The notes under the pieces are model-generated. The model was not told the DNA's origin and made no database searches. It saw only the letters and a program-made list of their open reading frames with translations. The position numbers were made by a program, and so were the translations under genes. Shown here piece by piece: positions 36,941 to 46,206 of a DNA stretch of 64,000 nucleotides. The stretch covers positions 1,244,556-1,308,555 of the forward strand of contig NZ_BSNQ01000003.1 of assembly GCF_030160075.1 (NCBI RefSeq). Direction: 5' to 3'. Numbering within the stretch: position 1 is the stretch's first letter; each line of letters begins with the position of its first letter. The DNA comes from Dyella lipolytica. GTDB lineage: Bacteria; Pseudomonadota; Gammaproteobacteria; Xanthomonadales; Rhodanobacteraceae.

Positions 36941-39253
36941 TCAGTGGATTTTAGCCATCAACGTCTTCGCCACATCTTTCTGGATCTGGCTGCCTTCCTG
37001 CAACACTTCTTCGAGCATCGCGCGGGCGCCGTCGGGATCGCCCATGTCGAGATAGGCGCGGGCGAGGTCGAGCTTGGTGTCGATCGGGTTATCGTGCAGC
37101 TCGCCAAAATCCTCTTCGTGCCCGGCAGGGGAAACCTGGGCCACCTCGGCGGGTTCATCATGGAACTGCCAGGTGGACGCGGGCTCTTGCTCTGCTGCCG
37201 GTTTTACCGCGGCCTTGGAGTCGACCTTAGTGGCTGTGTCCCCATGATGCGGCGTCAGATCAAAGTCGAAGTGGTACTCGCTGACCTTGGACGGCAGCGG
37301 CGGCGGTGCGCCCTTGGTCGCGGCTGATGCCGAAGCCTGACTGCCGGCATAGCTATCCAGGTCGAAATGATGCAGCGGCGATCGCTCGTCGTGCGTCGAC
37401 GCAGGGATGGCCGCTTGCGCAAACAGCGGATGGCCCGGAGCCAGGTCTTCGCCCATATGCACCACATCCTGCCATTCCGGCTGATCGGGATCGGTGATGT
37501 GCGCGTGCATGGCTTCGGCAGCTGCCTCGAAGTGCTCCACGTCGCGGCGGGTGTAGTACAGGCTGACCAGTTCCAGATGCAGTCCGATGTCATCGGGCTG
37601 TTCGGCCAGCTGATCGAGCAATTCGTCCTGATCCGGATCGGAGCCGGCTGCTGCGTGAGCCAGGTCATCGGCATCCGCCGTACCGAAACGATCCGCGAGC
37701 GAACCCTTCGATGGCGACGATGATGGCTTGGCTGGCTTGTCGGTCGACTTGCCGCGGCGTGTCAGCAGCCCCAGCAGCAGTAGGACGACTACACCGCCGC
37801 CCGCTGCCCACGCCCAGGTCTGCATGTACCACGGCTGCTCGGCAACAGCCGGCGCAGGTGTCGGGACTCGGTGCACGGGATGGCTTGCCGGCTTCGCGGC
37901 CGGCGTATTCAGCGGCGTAGTAACGACTGCCGGGTGGGCAGCCGTTGAACTGCTGACCGGCGCGGTTGCGGCGCTAGTCAGCGCGGGAGCAGTGGCGGTG
38001 GCCGTGTGCGTTGTGGAAGCCGCAGGCGCGGGTTGCGTCACTTTGGCCGGTGCCGCAGGGACAGGCACGACAGCGGCAACGGGTGCCGGCGGCAGGCCAG
38101 CTGTTTTGCGCGCATCGGCGAGCTTCTTCTGCAGATCCGCGATTTCGTTGTCCTTGAGCGACAGCAAGCGCTGGTTCTTGCCATTGATGTCTTCCAGATC
38201 TTTCAGCCTGGATTTCAGCTCGTCGCTTTGCTGCTGCAGGGAAGACAGCGTTTCCTGGCTGCGCTGCAGTTCCTGGCGAATGTTGGCATTGGCGCCACCC
38301 TTGCCATTGGTGCCACCGGCGGACTGCCCTTCGCTGCCCGGAGGAACCAGAGCAAGTTTGTCGGCTTTGCTGGTAGCGGTCGGCGCGACCGATGCATTCG
38401 AGCGCGTGCCGCCTGCCGCCACGGCTACCGGCGCGGTCACCGTGCCGTTGCGCCAATCGCTGTCCTGCTGGTGCACCGTAGCGGCGGCGGCGGCGGCTGC
38501 AACGGCCAGCGCGTCGTCGCGGGAAGGTACACGCAGCACGGCGCCAGCTTTCAGGGCGTTGATATTGTCGTGGTAGAAGGCATCCGGATTGGCGGCCTTC
38601 AGCGCAAGCATCATCTGGTTTTTATCGACGCCGGAGGGTGCCGTTTCCACCGCCACGTGGGAAAGCGTCTGGCCCTTGCCGATCGGGCCGAACTCGCCGT
38701 TCTTGACCACGGCTGCCGCATGGTGCACAGGTGCCGGTGTAGCGGCGGGCGCAGCGGCAGTCTGGCGTGGGCTGGCTGTGGTTGTGCTCTCTGATGTGGG
38801 TGCGCTGCTGCTTACTGCCGGCGCGCGACGACGGGTGGGTGCGCTGCTTGCCGCCGCTTGCTGTACCTTTTTCGGAGGATCGAGCAAAACGGCGAATTCG
38901 CGCACGCTGCTACCCGTGCTGCTGCTGACTTCCACGAAGAGATCAAGGTAGGGGTCGTCCACCGTGCCGCTACTGGTAATGCGGATCACCTTGTGACCGT
39001 TCACATCCGCCACGCTGAATTGCAGGGGGATCGTGGGGCGCTGCGCACCCGCCTTGGAAAAGGCGTCGTTCGATGCCAGCTGGGCGCTCAGGCTTTGCAG
39101 TTCGGCCGGGGTGGCCTGGGTGACCGGTATCTCTACCAGCAGTGGCTGCCCTAGCGCTGACTTAACATGCGCCTGGCCCAGCTCTACGGCTGCTGCCTGA
39201 GTACTGCCCAGCGCAAGCGCCATCAGTATCGACAGTTTCAACGAACGATTCAT
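36941..39253 (-). CDS. fimV: FimV-family peptidoglycan-binding pilus and polarity protein
   Basis: 770 residues. Signal peptide 1-22; FimV N-terminal domain about 23-125; LysM-like peptidoglycan-binding segment about 190-243 (GKGQTLSHVA to AGAVLRVPS); coiled coil about 323-385; long Ala/Pro/Thr-rich linker; single membrane helix 481-498; cytoplasmic acidic region with TPR-like repeats; and the FimV C-terminal domain 721-770 (DLARAYLDMGDPDGARAMLEE). In Pseudomonas FimV organises the pole, type IV pili and cAMP signalling. A hairpin (39291-39309) lies in its leader. Confidence 0.94.
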   Translation of the reverse strand: MNRSLKLSILMALALGSTQAAAVELGQAHVKSALGQPLLVEIPVTQATPAELQSLSAQLASNDAFSKAGAQRPTIPLQFSVADVNGHKVIRITSSGTVDDPYLDLFVEVSSSTGSSVREFAVLLDPPKKVQQAAASSAPTRRRAPAVSSSAPTSESTTTASPRQTAAAPAATPAPVHHAAAVVKNGEFGPIGKGQTLSHVAVETAPSGVDKNQMMLALKAANPDAFYHDNINALKAGAVLRVPSRDDALAVAAAAAAATVHQQDSDWRNGTVTAPVAVAAGGTRSNASVAPTATSKADKLALVPPGSEGQSAGGTNGKGGANANIRQELQRSQETLSSLQQQSDELKSRLKDLEDINGKNQRLLSLKDNEIADLQKKLADARKTAGLPPAPVAAVVPVPAAPAKVTQPAPAASTTHTATATAPALTSAATAPVSSSTAAHPAVVTTPLNTPAAKPASHPVHRVPTPAPAVAEQPWYMQTWAWAAGGGVVVLLLLGLLTRRGKSTDKPAKPSSSPSKGSLADRFGTADADDLAHAAAGSDPDQDELLDQLAEQPDDIGLHLELVSLYYTRRDVEHFEAAAEAMHAHITDPDQPEWQDVVHMGEDLAPGHPLFAQAAIPASTHDERSPLHHFDLDSYAGSQASASAATKGAPPPLPSKVSEYHFDFDLTPHHGDTATKVDSKAAVKPAAEQEPASTWQFHDEPAEVAQVSPAGHEEDFGELHDNPIDTKLDLARAYLDMGDPDGARAMLEEVLQEGSQIQKDVAKTLMAKIH

Positions 39254-39290
39254 CGCGCACTCCCCCGAACGACCGGACGCTTTACTTAAA

Positions 39291-39309
39291 TCACCGCAGG
39301 TTGCGGTGA
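39291..39309 (-). promoter_or_regulatory. Hairpin in the fimV leader
   Basis: TCACCGCA and TGCGGTGA arms around GGT, 38-56 bp upstream of the fimV start, in an AT-richer stretch. It may be a leader hairpin or operator; no matching regulator is apparent. Confidence 0.35.
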
Positions 39310-39416
39310 CTTCCTCTTAGAAGGCGTCACTTTAGTTAGATAAACGTCAATCAACAATAGCTAAGGCGCCCAGCAAGCCCGTCCGGGGGCGAATTTTTCT
39401 ACCGGCGTGACGGCGG

Positions 39417-39707
39417 TCAATGACCGGCCGCCGGCCTCTTGGAGGCCTCTTGAGCGGCCTTCAGCTGCTCGCGCAACTCCGCAATAGTACGGTCTTGTTG
39501 TTGCAGGCGCTCGGCCGCCTGTCGGCTGGCGGATTCCTGCTGCCCTACGTCCTTTTGCAGATGCTCGACCTCGGCCTGGCTCTTGACCACCCGCTGGTTC
39601 ACGTTACTCACCGCTTGTGGGCCGGCCGACGGCGGGTCCGCCCAAGCGGTAGCTGAAACCAACAGGGCGCCAGCGAGCACGAAAAGAGTCGGTGCGATGC
39701 GTTGCAT
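39417..39707 (-). CDS. Small periplasmic coiled-coil protein coupled to asd
   Basis: 96 residues. Signal peptide 1-23 (cleavage after TAWA), then one continuous heptad-rich helix from about 40 to 88 (VVKSQAEVEHLQKDVGQQES onward). Its ATG shares a base with the asd stop (TAATG), so it is translated by reinitiation after asd. No family recognised; size and pattern resemble Lpp-like or YbgF-N-terminal trimeric coiled coils. Located between asd and fimV, both on the same strand. Confidence 0.7.
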   Translation of the reverse strand: MQRIAPTLFVLAGALLVSATAWADPPSAGPQAVSNVNQRVVKSQAEVEHLQKDVGQQESASRQAAERLQQQDRTIAELREQLKAAQEASKRPAAGH

Positions 39708-40735
39708 TACAGATAATCCTCGATCAGCAATTCCGCGATCTGCACGGCATTGAGCGCTGCGCCCTTGCGGATGTTGTCGGCCACGATCCACAGGTCCAGC
39801 CCGCGGTCGTGGGAAATGTCTTCGCGGATACGGCCGACGAATACCGGATCCTGACCGGCCGCGTCGCCCACCGGGGTCGGGTAACCGCCGGCCTTGCGCT
39901 CGTCTTGCACCACGATGCCTTCAGCTTGTTCGAGCAGTGCGCGAGCCTGCTCGGCGCTGATCTTGTCGCGCGTTTCGATATGCACGGCTTCGGCGTGGCC
40001 ATAGAACACCGGTACGCGCACGGCGGTGGGATTCACCTGGATCGATTCGTCCTCCAGGATCTTGCGCGTCTCCCACACCATCTTCATTTCTTCCTTGGTG
40101 TAACCGTTGGCCTGGAAGTCGTCGATGTGGGGAATCACATTGAAGGCAATCTGTTTGGGAAACTTGGTCTTTTCGACTTCCTGGAAATTGAGCAGCGCGG
40201 CAGTCTGCTTGCCCAGTTCTTCCATGCCCGAACGGCCCGCGCCGGACACCGACTGATAGGTCGCCACGTTGATGCGTTCGATGCCCACAGCGCGATGGAT
40301 CGGCGCCAGCGCCACCAGCATCTGCATGGTGGAGCAGTTGGGGTTGGCGATGATGCCACGCTGCGTGTACTGCGCAATGGCATGCGGGTTCACTTCGCTC
40401 ACCACCAACGGGATGTCGTCCTGGTAGCGGAATTCCGAGGTGTTGTCGATCACCACGGCACCGGCTGCAGCGGCGCGCGGCGCATGCACGCGGCTGACCG
40501 AACCGCCGGCCGAAAAGAAGGCGATGTCCACGCCCGTGAAATCGTAGTCGGCCAGGTTTTGCACGGTGATCTGTTTGCCGTCGAACTCCACTTTACCGCC
40601 CGCAGAACGCTCGCTCGCCAGCGGCACCAGCTCGCTGACCGGAAATTCGCGCTGAGCCAGGATGCTCAGCAGCGTTTCGCCCACGGCGCCAGTCGCGCCT
40701 ACCATGGCTACCTTGTAACTGCTCTTCTTGCTCAT
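39707..40735 (-). CDS. asd: Aspartate-semialdehyde dehydrogenase
   Basis: 342 residues. Reduces aspartyl phosphate to aspartate semialdehyde with NADPH, feeding lysine, DAP, threonine and methionine. N-terminal MVGATGAVGE (11-20) binds NADP; Cys134 in ANPNCSTMQ is the catalytic cysteine; the arginine and histidine of VPVFYGHAEAVHIET are the substrate site. It is the long-form (USG-1-like) enzyme. A small coiled-coil gene is coupled at its 3' end and fimV follows. Confidence 0.97.
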   Translation of the reverse strand: MSKKSSYKVAMVGATGAVGETLLSILAQREFPVSELVPLASERSAGGKVEFDGKQITVQNLADYDFTGVDIAFFSAGGSVSRVHAPRAAAAGAVVIDNTSEFRYQDDIPLVVSEVNPHAIAQYTQRGIIANPNCSTMQMLVALAPIHRAVGIERINVATYQSVSGAGRSGMEELGKQTAALLNFQEVEKTKFPKQIAFNVIPHIDDFQANGYTKEEMKMVWETRKILEDESIQVNPTAVRVPVFYGHAEAVHIETRDKISAEQARALLEQAEGIVVQDERKAGGYPTPVGDAAGQDPVFVGRIREDISHDRGLDLWIVADNIRKGAALNAVQIAELLIEDYL

Positions 40736-40817
40736 CGTTGGTCACATGTCAGGGAATGGGAATCTAGCCTGCGTCGCAGGCAAACAATACGGCACAGCCT
40801 CGCCAGCGTGAGACATA

Positions 40818-41831
40818 TCACGTTTCACCGCCACGCCCGCCCAGTACTTGGGGGTTGAGCAGCGAAGGCGGATGTCCCGCGCTGGGGCCGTAGCCCAGCG
40901 CAGCCAGCATATTGTCGGCGGCCAGCTGAGCCATCGCGCGGCGCGTATCGGCGCTGGCGCTGGCGATATGCGGGCTTAGCACGGCGTTCTCGAGTTCGCG
41001 CAAGGCGGAATGCACCGAGGGCTCGCCTTCGAATACGTCCAGGCCCGCCGCAGCCAGCCTGCCCTCGCGCAACGCTGCCGCCAGCGCAGCGTCGTCGACG
41101 ATGCCACCGCGGGCGATATTCACCAGCACCGCGGTTGGCTTCATGTGCGCTAGCTCGTCCGCGCCGATCGCGTGATGGTTTTGCGCGTTGTACGGTAGTA
41201 CCAGTACGAGATGATCGGACCGCTGCAGCAGTTCGGCTTTATCCACCCATATAGCACGACACTCGTGCTCGACGGCCTCAGGCAGGCGCGAACGGTTGTG
41301 ATAGATCACGTGCATATCGAACCCGATAGCGCGACGTGCCACCGCTTGCCCAATGCGCCCCATGCCGAAGATGCCCAGCGTCTTGCCGTGAACATCCACG
41401 CCGAGCCAGTCGTCGAAACGCATGCCGCCACGCCACCGACCCGCACGCAACCAGCGCTCGGCGCTACTGACACGTCGCGCCGCCGCCAACAGCAACGCCC
41501 ACGCGTAATCGGCCGTGGTCTGGGTAAGCACGTCGGGCGTATTGGTGGCGAGGACACCCGCGGCGGTCAATGCCGGCAGATCGAGATTGTTGTAACCCAC
41601 GCCCAGGTTCGCGATCGCGCGAAGACGCCGGTTGCCTGCCAGCACGCCGGCGTCGATGCGGTCGCTCAGACCGACGATCGCGCCGTCGACCTCAGCGAGC
41701 TTTTTATGCAGTTGCTCCGGCGTGCGCTTGGTCTCTTTCGCTTCGGTACGCACATCCACGTACTGCGCCAGGCTGGCCAGCACTTCTGGAAATAGCGGGC
41801 GCGAAACCCAAACGCTTTGCGACTTGCTCAT
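40818..41831 (-). CDS. D-2-hydroxyacid dehydrogenase (GhrB/glyoxylate reductase type)
   Basis: 337 residues. NAD(P)-binding motif GIFGMGRIGQAVA, and the catalytic Arg/Glu/His in NIARGGIVDD, LDVFEGEP and LSPHIASAS. Closest in layout to GhrB-type glyoxylate/hydroxypyruvate reductases; 4-phosphoerythronate activity is possible from the asd-aroC context but PdxB would have a C-terminal extension not seen here. Same strand as aroC upstream and asd downstream. Confidence 0.88.
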   Translation of the reverse strand: MSKSQSVWVSRPLFPEVLASLAQYVDVRTEAKETKRTPEQLHKKLAEVDGAIVGLSDRIDAGVLAGNRRLRAIANLGVGYNNLDLPALTAAGVLATNTPDVLTQTTADYAWALLLAAARRVSSAERWLRAGRWRGGMRFDDWLGVDVHGKTLGIFGMGRIGQAVARRAIGFDMHVIYHNRSRLPEAVEHECRAIWVDKAELLQRSDHLVLVLPYNAQNHHAIGADELAHMKPTAVLVNIARGGIVDDAALAAALREGRLAAAGLDVFEGEPSVHSALRELENAVLSPHIASASADTRRAMAQLAADNMLAALGYGPSAGHPPSLLNPQVLGGRGGET

Positions 41832-41903
41832 CGTAAATCGACTACCGTGAGAGACCTACTGCTTGCATGCCGGCGTGATATTGACGCCAGCCACCCCATT
41901 CCA

Positions 41904-42992
41904 TCAGGGAATGAGCGGTTTTATCTCACCCACGTCGCCACACTGCGCACGGTGGCGCAAGGCGTGGTCCATCAGCACCAGCGCCATCATCGCCTCGGCG
42001 ATAGGTGTGGCACGGATCCCGACGCAGGGATCGTGACGCCCTTTGGTCACCACCTCCACCGCCTCGCCAGCCAGATTCACGCTGTGGCCGGGAATAAGAA
42101 TGCTGGAAGTGGGCTTGAGCGCGATCGAGGCACGCACAACCTGCCCCGTACTGATCCCGCCCAGGATGCCACCGGCATGATTGGACGTAAAGCCGTCCAT
42201 ATACATTTCATCGCGGTGCTGGCTGCCGTGCTGGGCGACCGCATCGAAACCATCGCCAATTTCCACACCTTTGACCGCATTGATGGACATCAGCGCCGAG
42301 GCCAGATCGCCATCCAACTTGCCATAGATCGGCTCGCCCCAGCCGGGCGGCACGCCTTCGGCCTCCACGTTCACCCTGGCGCCGACCGAATCGCCGGACT
42401 TGCGTAGCGCGTCCATGTATTTTTCCAGCGCAGGCACCTGTGCCTCGTGCGGCCAGAAAAACGTATTCTGCTCGACGGCCTCCCAGTCGAATCCTGCGGG
42501 AACAAGATCACCCAACTGGGCCAGATAGCCGCGAACGCGTACGCCGTTGCGCTCGGCCAACCACTTCTTGGCGATCACCGCCGCCGCGACGCGCATGGTG
42601 GTTTCGCGCGCCGACGACCGCCCACCGCCGCGCGGATCGCGAATGCCGTACTTCTGCCAATAGGTGTAGTCGGCGTGCCCGGGGCGGAATGTCTCGGCGA
42701 TATCGCCGTAATCCTTGCTGCGTTGGTCGGTATTGCGAATCAGCAGCGCGATCGGTGTACCGGTGGTGCGTCCCTGGTAAACGCCCGAGAGAATTTCCAC
42801 GTCGTCCGCTTCGCGGCGTTGGGAGGTATGGCGGCTGCGGCCCGTAGCGCGCCGATCGAGATCGGTGCGGAATTCTTCCGGGGCGATGGCTAATCCAGGC
42901 GGACATCCATCGACCACGCAGCCAATAGCTGGACCGTGGCTTTCGCCAAACGTGGTGACCGTGAAGAGCTTGCCGGTGGAATTGCTGGACAC
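41904..42992 (-). CDS. aroC: Chorismate synthase
   Basis: 362 residues. Converts EPSP to chorismate with reduced FMN, the last common step to aromatic amino acids. Signatures [14 protein letters not shown] at the start, [11 protein letters not shown]-type [11 protein letters not shown], and [13 protein letters not shown]. Start GTG 42992 matches family N-termini ([11 protein letters not shown]); an in-frame ATG at 43028 would add 12 residues and has no better ribosome-binding site. Followed by a dehydrogenase gene, preceded by prmB. Confidence 0.95.
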   Translation of the reverse strand: MSSNSTGKLFTVTTFGESHGPAIGCVVDGCPPGLAIAPEEFRTDLDRRATGRSRHTSQRREADDVEILSGVYQGRTTGTPIALLIRNTDQRSKDYGDIAETFRPGHADYTYWQKYGIRDPRGGGRSSARETTMRVAAAVIAKKWLAERNGVRVRGYLAQLGDLVPAGFDWEAVEQNTFFWPHEAQVPALEKYMDALRKSGDSVGARVNVEAEGVPPGWGEPIYGKLDGDLASALMSINAVKGVEIGDGFDAVAQHGSQHRDEMYMDGFTSNHAGGILGGISTGQVVRASIALKPTSSILIPGHSVNLAGEAVEVVTKGRHDPCVGIRATPIAEAMMALVLMDHALRHRAQCGDVGEIKPLIP

Positions 42993-43123
42993 AGGGAAAA
43001 CCAGTAGCGGGGAGTGAATACCCCGCATCTTGCCATGCTCGTGAGCCTGGCGCCCTTCTGCTGTTTAACCGTCCGTTTCGGCGAGCAGCCACTCGCGCGC
43101 CGGCAAGGCATAGATCACGTCAT

Positions 43124-44050
43124 TCAGCGCGGACGGCGTGCTGAAGCCGCCGCGCGAATTACAGCGGCATACTCCACCAGCTCTCGCCGCTCCAGCGCGA
43201 ACACACCCATCGGCCCCACTTTGAACTCGATCCATACGAAGGGCACGTCCGGCAGCAGCGCGTTGAGCGCGTGCTCGCTTTCACCGACTTCGACGATCAG
43301 CAAACCGTCTTCGCTGAGATAGTCGGCTGCTTCGTCGAGGATGCGTAGGCAGATATCGAGGCCATCGTCGCCCGAGGTGAGGCCGAGTTTGGGCTCATGG
43401 CTGTACTCGCCCGGCAGCGCGGCGTATTCGTCCTCGGTGACGTACGGCGGATTGGAGACGATCAGATCGTACTGACGGCCCTTGAGCCCAACAAAAAGAT
43501 CGGAGCGCACAACATCCACGCGATCGTCCACGTGCTGGAACGCCACGTTTTCGCGCGCCAGCGATAAGGCATCGTCGCTGATATCCACGATGTCGACCTG
43601 CCAGTGCGGGTTGTACTCGGCCATCGCGATGCCGATGCAGCCGGAACCAGTGCACAGATCCAGCGCGCGCTCCACGTGTCGACCGTCCAGCCACGGCGTA
43701 AAACCAGATTCGATCAGCTCGGCGATCGGCGAGCGCGGCACCAGGGCGCGGCGATCACTCTTGAATTTCAATCCGGCGAACCAGGTTTCGCCCACCAGAT
43801 AGGCCACCGGCAGACGCTCGTTGACGCGGCGCTCGATCAGGTTCAGCACGCGTGCGCGCTCCTCGGCAGTGAGCTTCCCGGCGCCGTAAGCCGGCGGAAT
43901 ATCCGGCGGCAGATGCAAGCTGGCCAGCACCAGATGCGTGGCTTCGTCGATCGGATTGTCGTGGCTATGCCCGAAAGTAAGCCCCGCCGCGGAGAAGCGG
44001 CTGGCGCCGTAGCGGATGAAGTCGATGATCGAGGCGAGTTCGGCAGTCAC
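43124..44050 (-). CDS. prmB: 50S ribosomal protein L3 glutamine methyltransferase
   Basis: 308 residues. Methylates a glutamine of ribosomal protein L3 with SAM. Motif I DLCTGSGCIG (131-140), then NPPY (200-203), which holds the target glutamine. N-terminal helical domain as in PrmB rather than PrmC. GTG 44050 fits the conserved start TAELASIIDFIRYG; a further in-frame GTG at 44119 would add residues not typical of the family. Upstream of aroC, a conserved neighbour. Confidence 0.94.
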   Translation of the reverse strand: MTAELASIIDFIRYGASRFSAAGLTFGHSHDNPIDEATHLVLASLHLPPDIPPAYGAGKLTAEERARVLNLIERRVNERLPVAYLVGETWFAGLKFKSDRRALVPRSPIAELIESGFTPWLDGRHVERALDLCTGSGCIGIAMAEYNPHWQVDIVDISDDALSLARENVAFQHVDDRVDVVRSDLFVGLKGRQYDLIVSNPPYVTEDEYAALPGEYSHEPKLGLTSGDDGLDICLRILDEAADYLSEDGLLIVEVGESEHALNALLPDVPFVWIEFKVGPMGVFALERRELVEYAAVIRAAASARRPR

Positions 44051-44126
44051 GTGAGCACGGTCCGGCTGGGGGGCTGTGAAGTATAGCGACTGCTTGTCTT
44101 TCGCCCCATGCAGCCCCACCAGCTAT

Positions 44127-44145
44127 GCCCCAGACGCGCTGGGGC
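44127..44145. terminator. Hairpin between cupin and prmB genes
   Basis: GCCCCAG/CTGGGGC stem with an ACGCG loop, 20 bp after the stop of the cupin gene on the minus strand. No T-run, so a weak or rho-assisted terminator at best. Confidence 0.4.
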
Positions 44146-44164
44146 TCGCTGTGCTCACCCCAGC

Positions 44165-44491
44165 CTAGGCTGCCTCTCCGCCGTTGGGTCCGTAGAACAT
44201 CACCCAGGCGCTGAAGTCCTTGCTGAAATCCTCAAAGTGGTGCGGTGTGCCGGCTGGTACAAACAGCACCTCGCCCGGCCCGAATGGCTGTCGCGTATCG
44301 CCGCACACGAAATAGCCGCGACCCGAAATCACCACGCAAAGCTCATCGCGTCGATGCGGTGTCTGCATATCGATGCCGGCCGGCTGGAAGATTTCCACTT
44401 CCAGCGAGCCGTGCTTGAACATGCCGATCGTTGTCTTCCTGGCCTGATCGAGTGCGGCCAACGCGGTGGCCGGAGTCATTCGTTGTTGCAT
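44165..44491 (-). CDS. Single-domain cupin protein
   Basis: 108 residues. Metal-site histidines and glutamate are spaced as in small cupins: TPHRRDELCVVISGRGYF (motif 1, here TPHRRDELCVV) and PAGTPHHFEDF (motif 2). Usually involved in ligand binding or isomerase/oxygenase chemistry; no specific function. Its 5' end is 64 bp from the divergent psd start. Confidence 0.82.
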   Translation of the reverse strand: MQQRMTPATALAALDQARKTTIGMFKHGSLEVEIFQPAGIDMQTPHRRDELCVVISGRGYFVCGDTRQPFGPGEVLFVPAGTPHHFEDFSKDFSAWVMFYGPNGGEAA

Positions 44492-44555
44492 ATCGCCTCC
44501 CCCGAAACGATGCAGCCCCCGCCTGAAATCGCTTCGTATTGCCTATACTTGCTGG

Positions 44556-45401
44556 ATGACTTTCAAGATATTCCTGCAATACATCCTTCCCCATCGGGCC
44601 TTGTCGCGCGTGGTTTACTGGGCCACACGCTGGACGTTCGCACCCTGGAAGAATTTCCTGATCGGCCAGATCGTGCGGCGCTATCAGGTCGACATGACCG
44701 AAGCTGCACAACCGGACCCGCTTGCCTACCCCCACTTCAACGCGTTCTTCACCCGTAAGTTGCGTACCCATGCCCGCCAGGCGGATGCGGCTCCAGCCGC
44801 CCTGCTCTCACCGGCTGACGGACGCATCAGCCAGGCGGGCCCCATCGTCGACGGACGCATTTTCCAGGCCAAAGGACAGGACTACACGGCCGCCGAACTA
44901 CTGGGTGACGAAGCCGCAGCCGCGCCTTATCGCAACGGCCGTTTCGCCACCATCTACCTGTCGCCGCGTGACTACCACCGCGTGCACATGCCCGTTCGCG
45001 GCGAGCTGAAAGAGACAGTGCATATCCCGGGCCGAATCTTCAGCGTGGCCCCGTTTGCCGTCGAAGCCATCCCGCGCTTGTTCGCGCGCAACGAGCGGCT
45101 GGTCTGTCACTTCGAGGGCGAACACGGCCCGTTCGCTGTGGTGATGGTGGGCGCGATCCTGGTGTCTTCGGTCGCCACGGTGTGGGATGGGCTGGTGATT
45201 CCTCCCTACGCGCCCTCGATTCGGCGCAAATCGTTTGGGGGACAAAACATCTCCCTGGATCGCTTCAACGAGATGGCGCGCTTCAATATGGGCTCCACGG
45301 TGATCGTGCTATTCCCCGAGGGAGCGACCGAGCTGGACACCTTGCTGCCGCAGCAAGCCATCAAGGTGGGTGAGCGAATAGGTGAACTGCGTCACACTTA
45401 A
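44556..45401 (+). CDS. psd: Phosphatidylserine decarboxylase proenzyme
   Basis: 281 residues. Makes phosphatidylethanolamine at the inner membrane with a pyruvoyl cofactor formed by self-cleavage. The triad for autocleavage is Asp88 (SPADG), His144 (RVHMP) and Ser247 in NMGSTVI, matching Asp90/His147/Ser254 of E. coli. The usual LGST is MGST here, which should not disturb cleavage before the serine. ATG 44556 chosen; it starts at the first conserved helix. Confidence 0.96.
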   Translation: MTFKIFLQYILPHRALSRVVYWATRWTFAPWKNFLIGQIVRRYQVDMTEAAQPDPLAYPHFNAFFTRKLRTHARQADAAPAALLSPADGRISQAGPIVDGRIFQAKGQDYTAAELLGDEAAAAPYRNGRFATIYLSPRDYHRVHMPVRGELKETVHIPGRIFSVAPFAVEAIPRLFARNERLVCHFEGEHGPFAVVMVGAILVSSVATVWDGLVIPPYAPSIRRKSFGGQNISLDRFNEMARFNMGSTVIVLFPEGATELDTLLPQQAIKVGERIGELRHT

Positions 45402-45554
45402 TGAGCCAAATAGCCGTCGGCTGCCAACCCAACGTGGCGAACCCTGACACTTGTTGTCATTTTGTGACGTTTTCGGCGCATTCCTTAACGACGAGTCACT
45501 ATCCTCCGTGACCAATCCGCGCGCCCGTGCGGCATCTGTCCAACGAGGGGTCAC

Positions 45555-45995
45555 ATGCAGATCGTCACCCGCCTTATCGCGATAACTCGCGCTCGGCAGC
45601 TGCAGCGTCAGTTCCAGCAGATCGAGCGCAGCATCTCCCCGCTTCCCGCACGCGTCCGCTCGCGTCTGGGACTCATGACGCTCCGGGAAATTGGCCAGGC
45701 GTCCAAGTGCGAGTTCCCCCACCTGTACAGCACGGCGCCGGAACACCGCTATATGCCGTGGGGACAGGGCACTGAGATTGGCTTCGCCCGCTCGAAGTCC
45801 GATAACCCCGAAGTCGCCTTGCGCGGCATCGCCCTGTGGCTGGCCGTGGCCTACCACGAGACCAAGGATTCGCAGTACGCCAGTCTGCAGCCGCAGCATC
45901 GCCAACTGCTGCGCGTGTTGCGCGAACTGCGCGATGCCGGCAGCGAACAGGCAGACGCGACGGCAGAGTGGATGCGATCGGGCGCAGCCGCCTAG
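45555..45995 (+). CDS. Conserved protein of unknown function
   Basis: 146 residues, soluble and basic, without signal peptide or membrane helix. Sequence features: Arg/Gln-rich start (RLIAITRARQLQRQFQQIER), a central HLYSTAPEHRYMPWGQGTE and a C-terminal helical part (HRQLLRVLRELRDAGSEQAD). Codon use looks native and the ORF is long for its context. I do not recognise a family. The promoter side is an unusually AT-rich stretch at 45448-45495. Confidence 0.65.
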   Translation: MQIVTRLIAITRARQLQRQFQQIERSISPLPARVRSRLGLMTLREIGQASKCEFPHLYSTAPEHRYMPWGQGTEIGFARSKSDNPEVALRGIALWLAVAYHETKDSQYASLQPQHRQLLRVLRELRDAGSEQADATAEWMRSGAAA

Positions 45996-46036
45996 ACATC
46001 TTCACGTGGCAACACCTCGCGTCACGACATGACGAA

Positions 46037-46174
46037 GGGACGAGGGACGAGTAGCGAGGGCGTCAAGACCCGCACTCGTCCCTAACTAAGGAACGGCGAC
46101 GGAGGAGACCCTGGCAGATTGCTCCAGGCGGCAATCTGTTCTCGGAGCCACCCTCGCTACTCGTCTCTCGCCCC
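46037..46174. repeat. 138-bp long inverted repeat with nested hairpin
   Basis: Outer arms of 24 bp (46037-46060 and 46151-46174) match at 21 of 24 positions; the core shared word is GACGAGTAGCGAGGG. Nested inside is CAGATTGC/GCAATCTG (46115-46138). It lies between two convergent genes and is not of the GGGAGAGGG family. Confidence 0.75.
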
Positions 46175-46206
46175 TGCTTAGTCGGGCGTAAGGTGGCTTC
46201 GCCAAG

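Noticed and set aside
39692-40858. 388-codon open frame on the plus strand across asd
   Set aside because: Shadow of asd and the dehydrogenase; no ribosome-binding site, no family resemblance, and it runs through the real genes' conserved codons.
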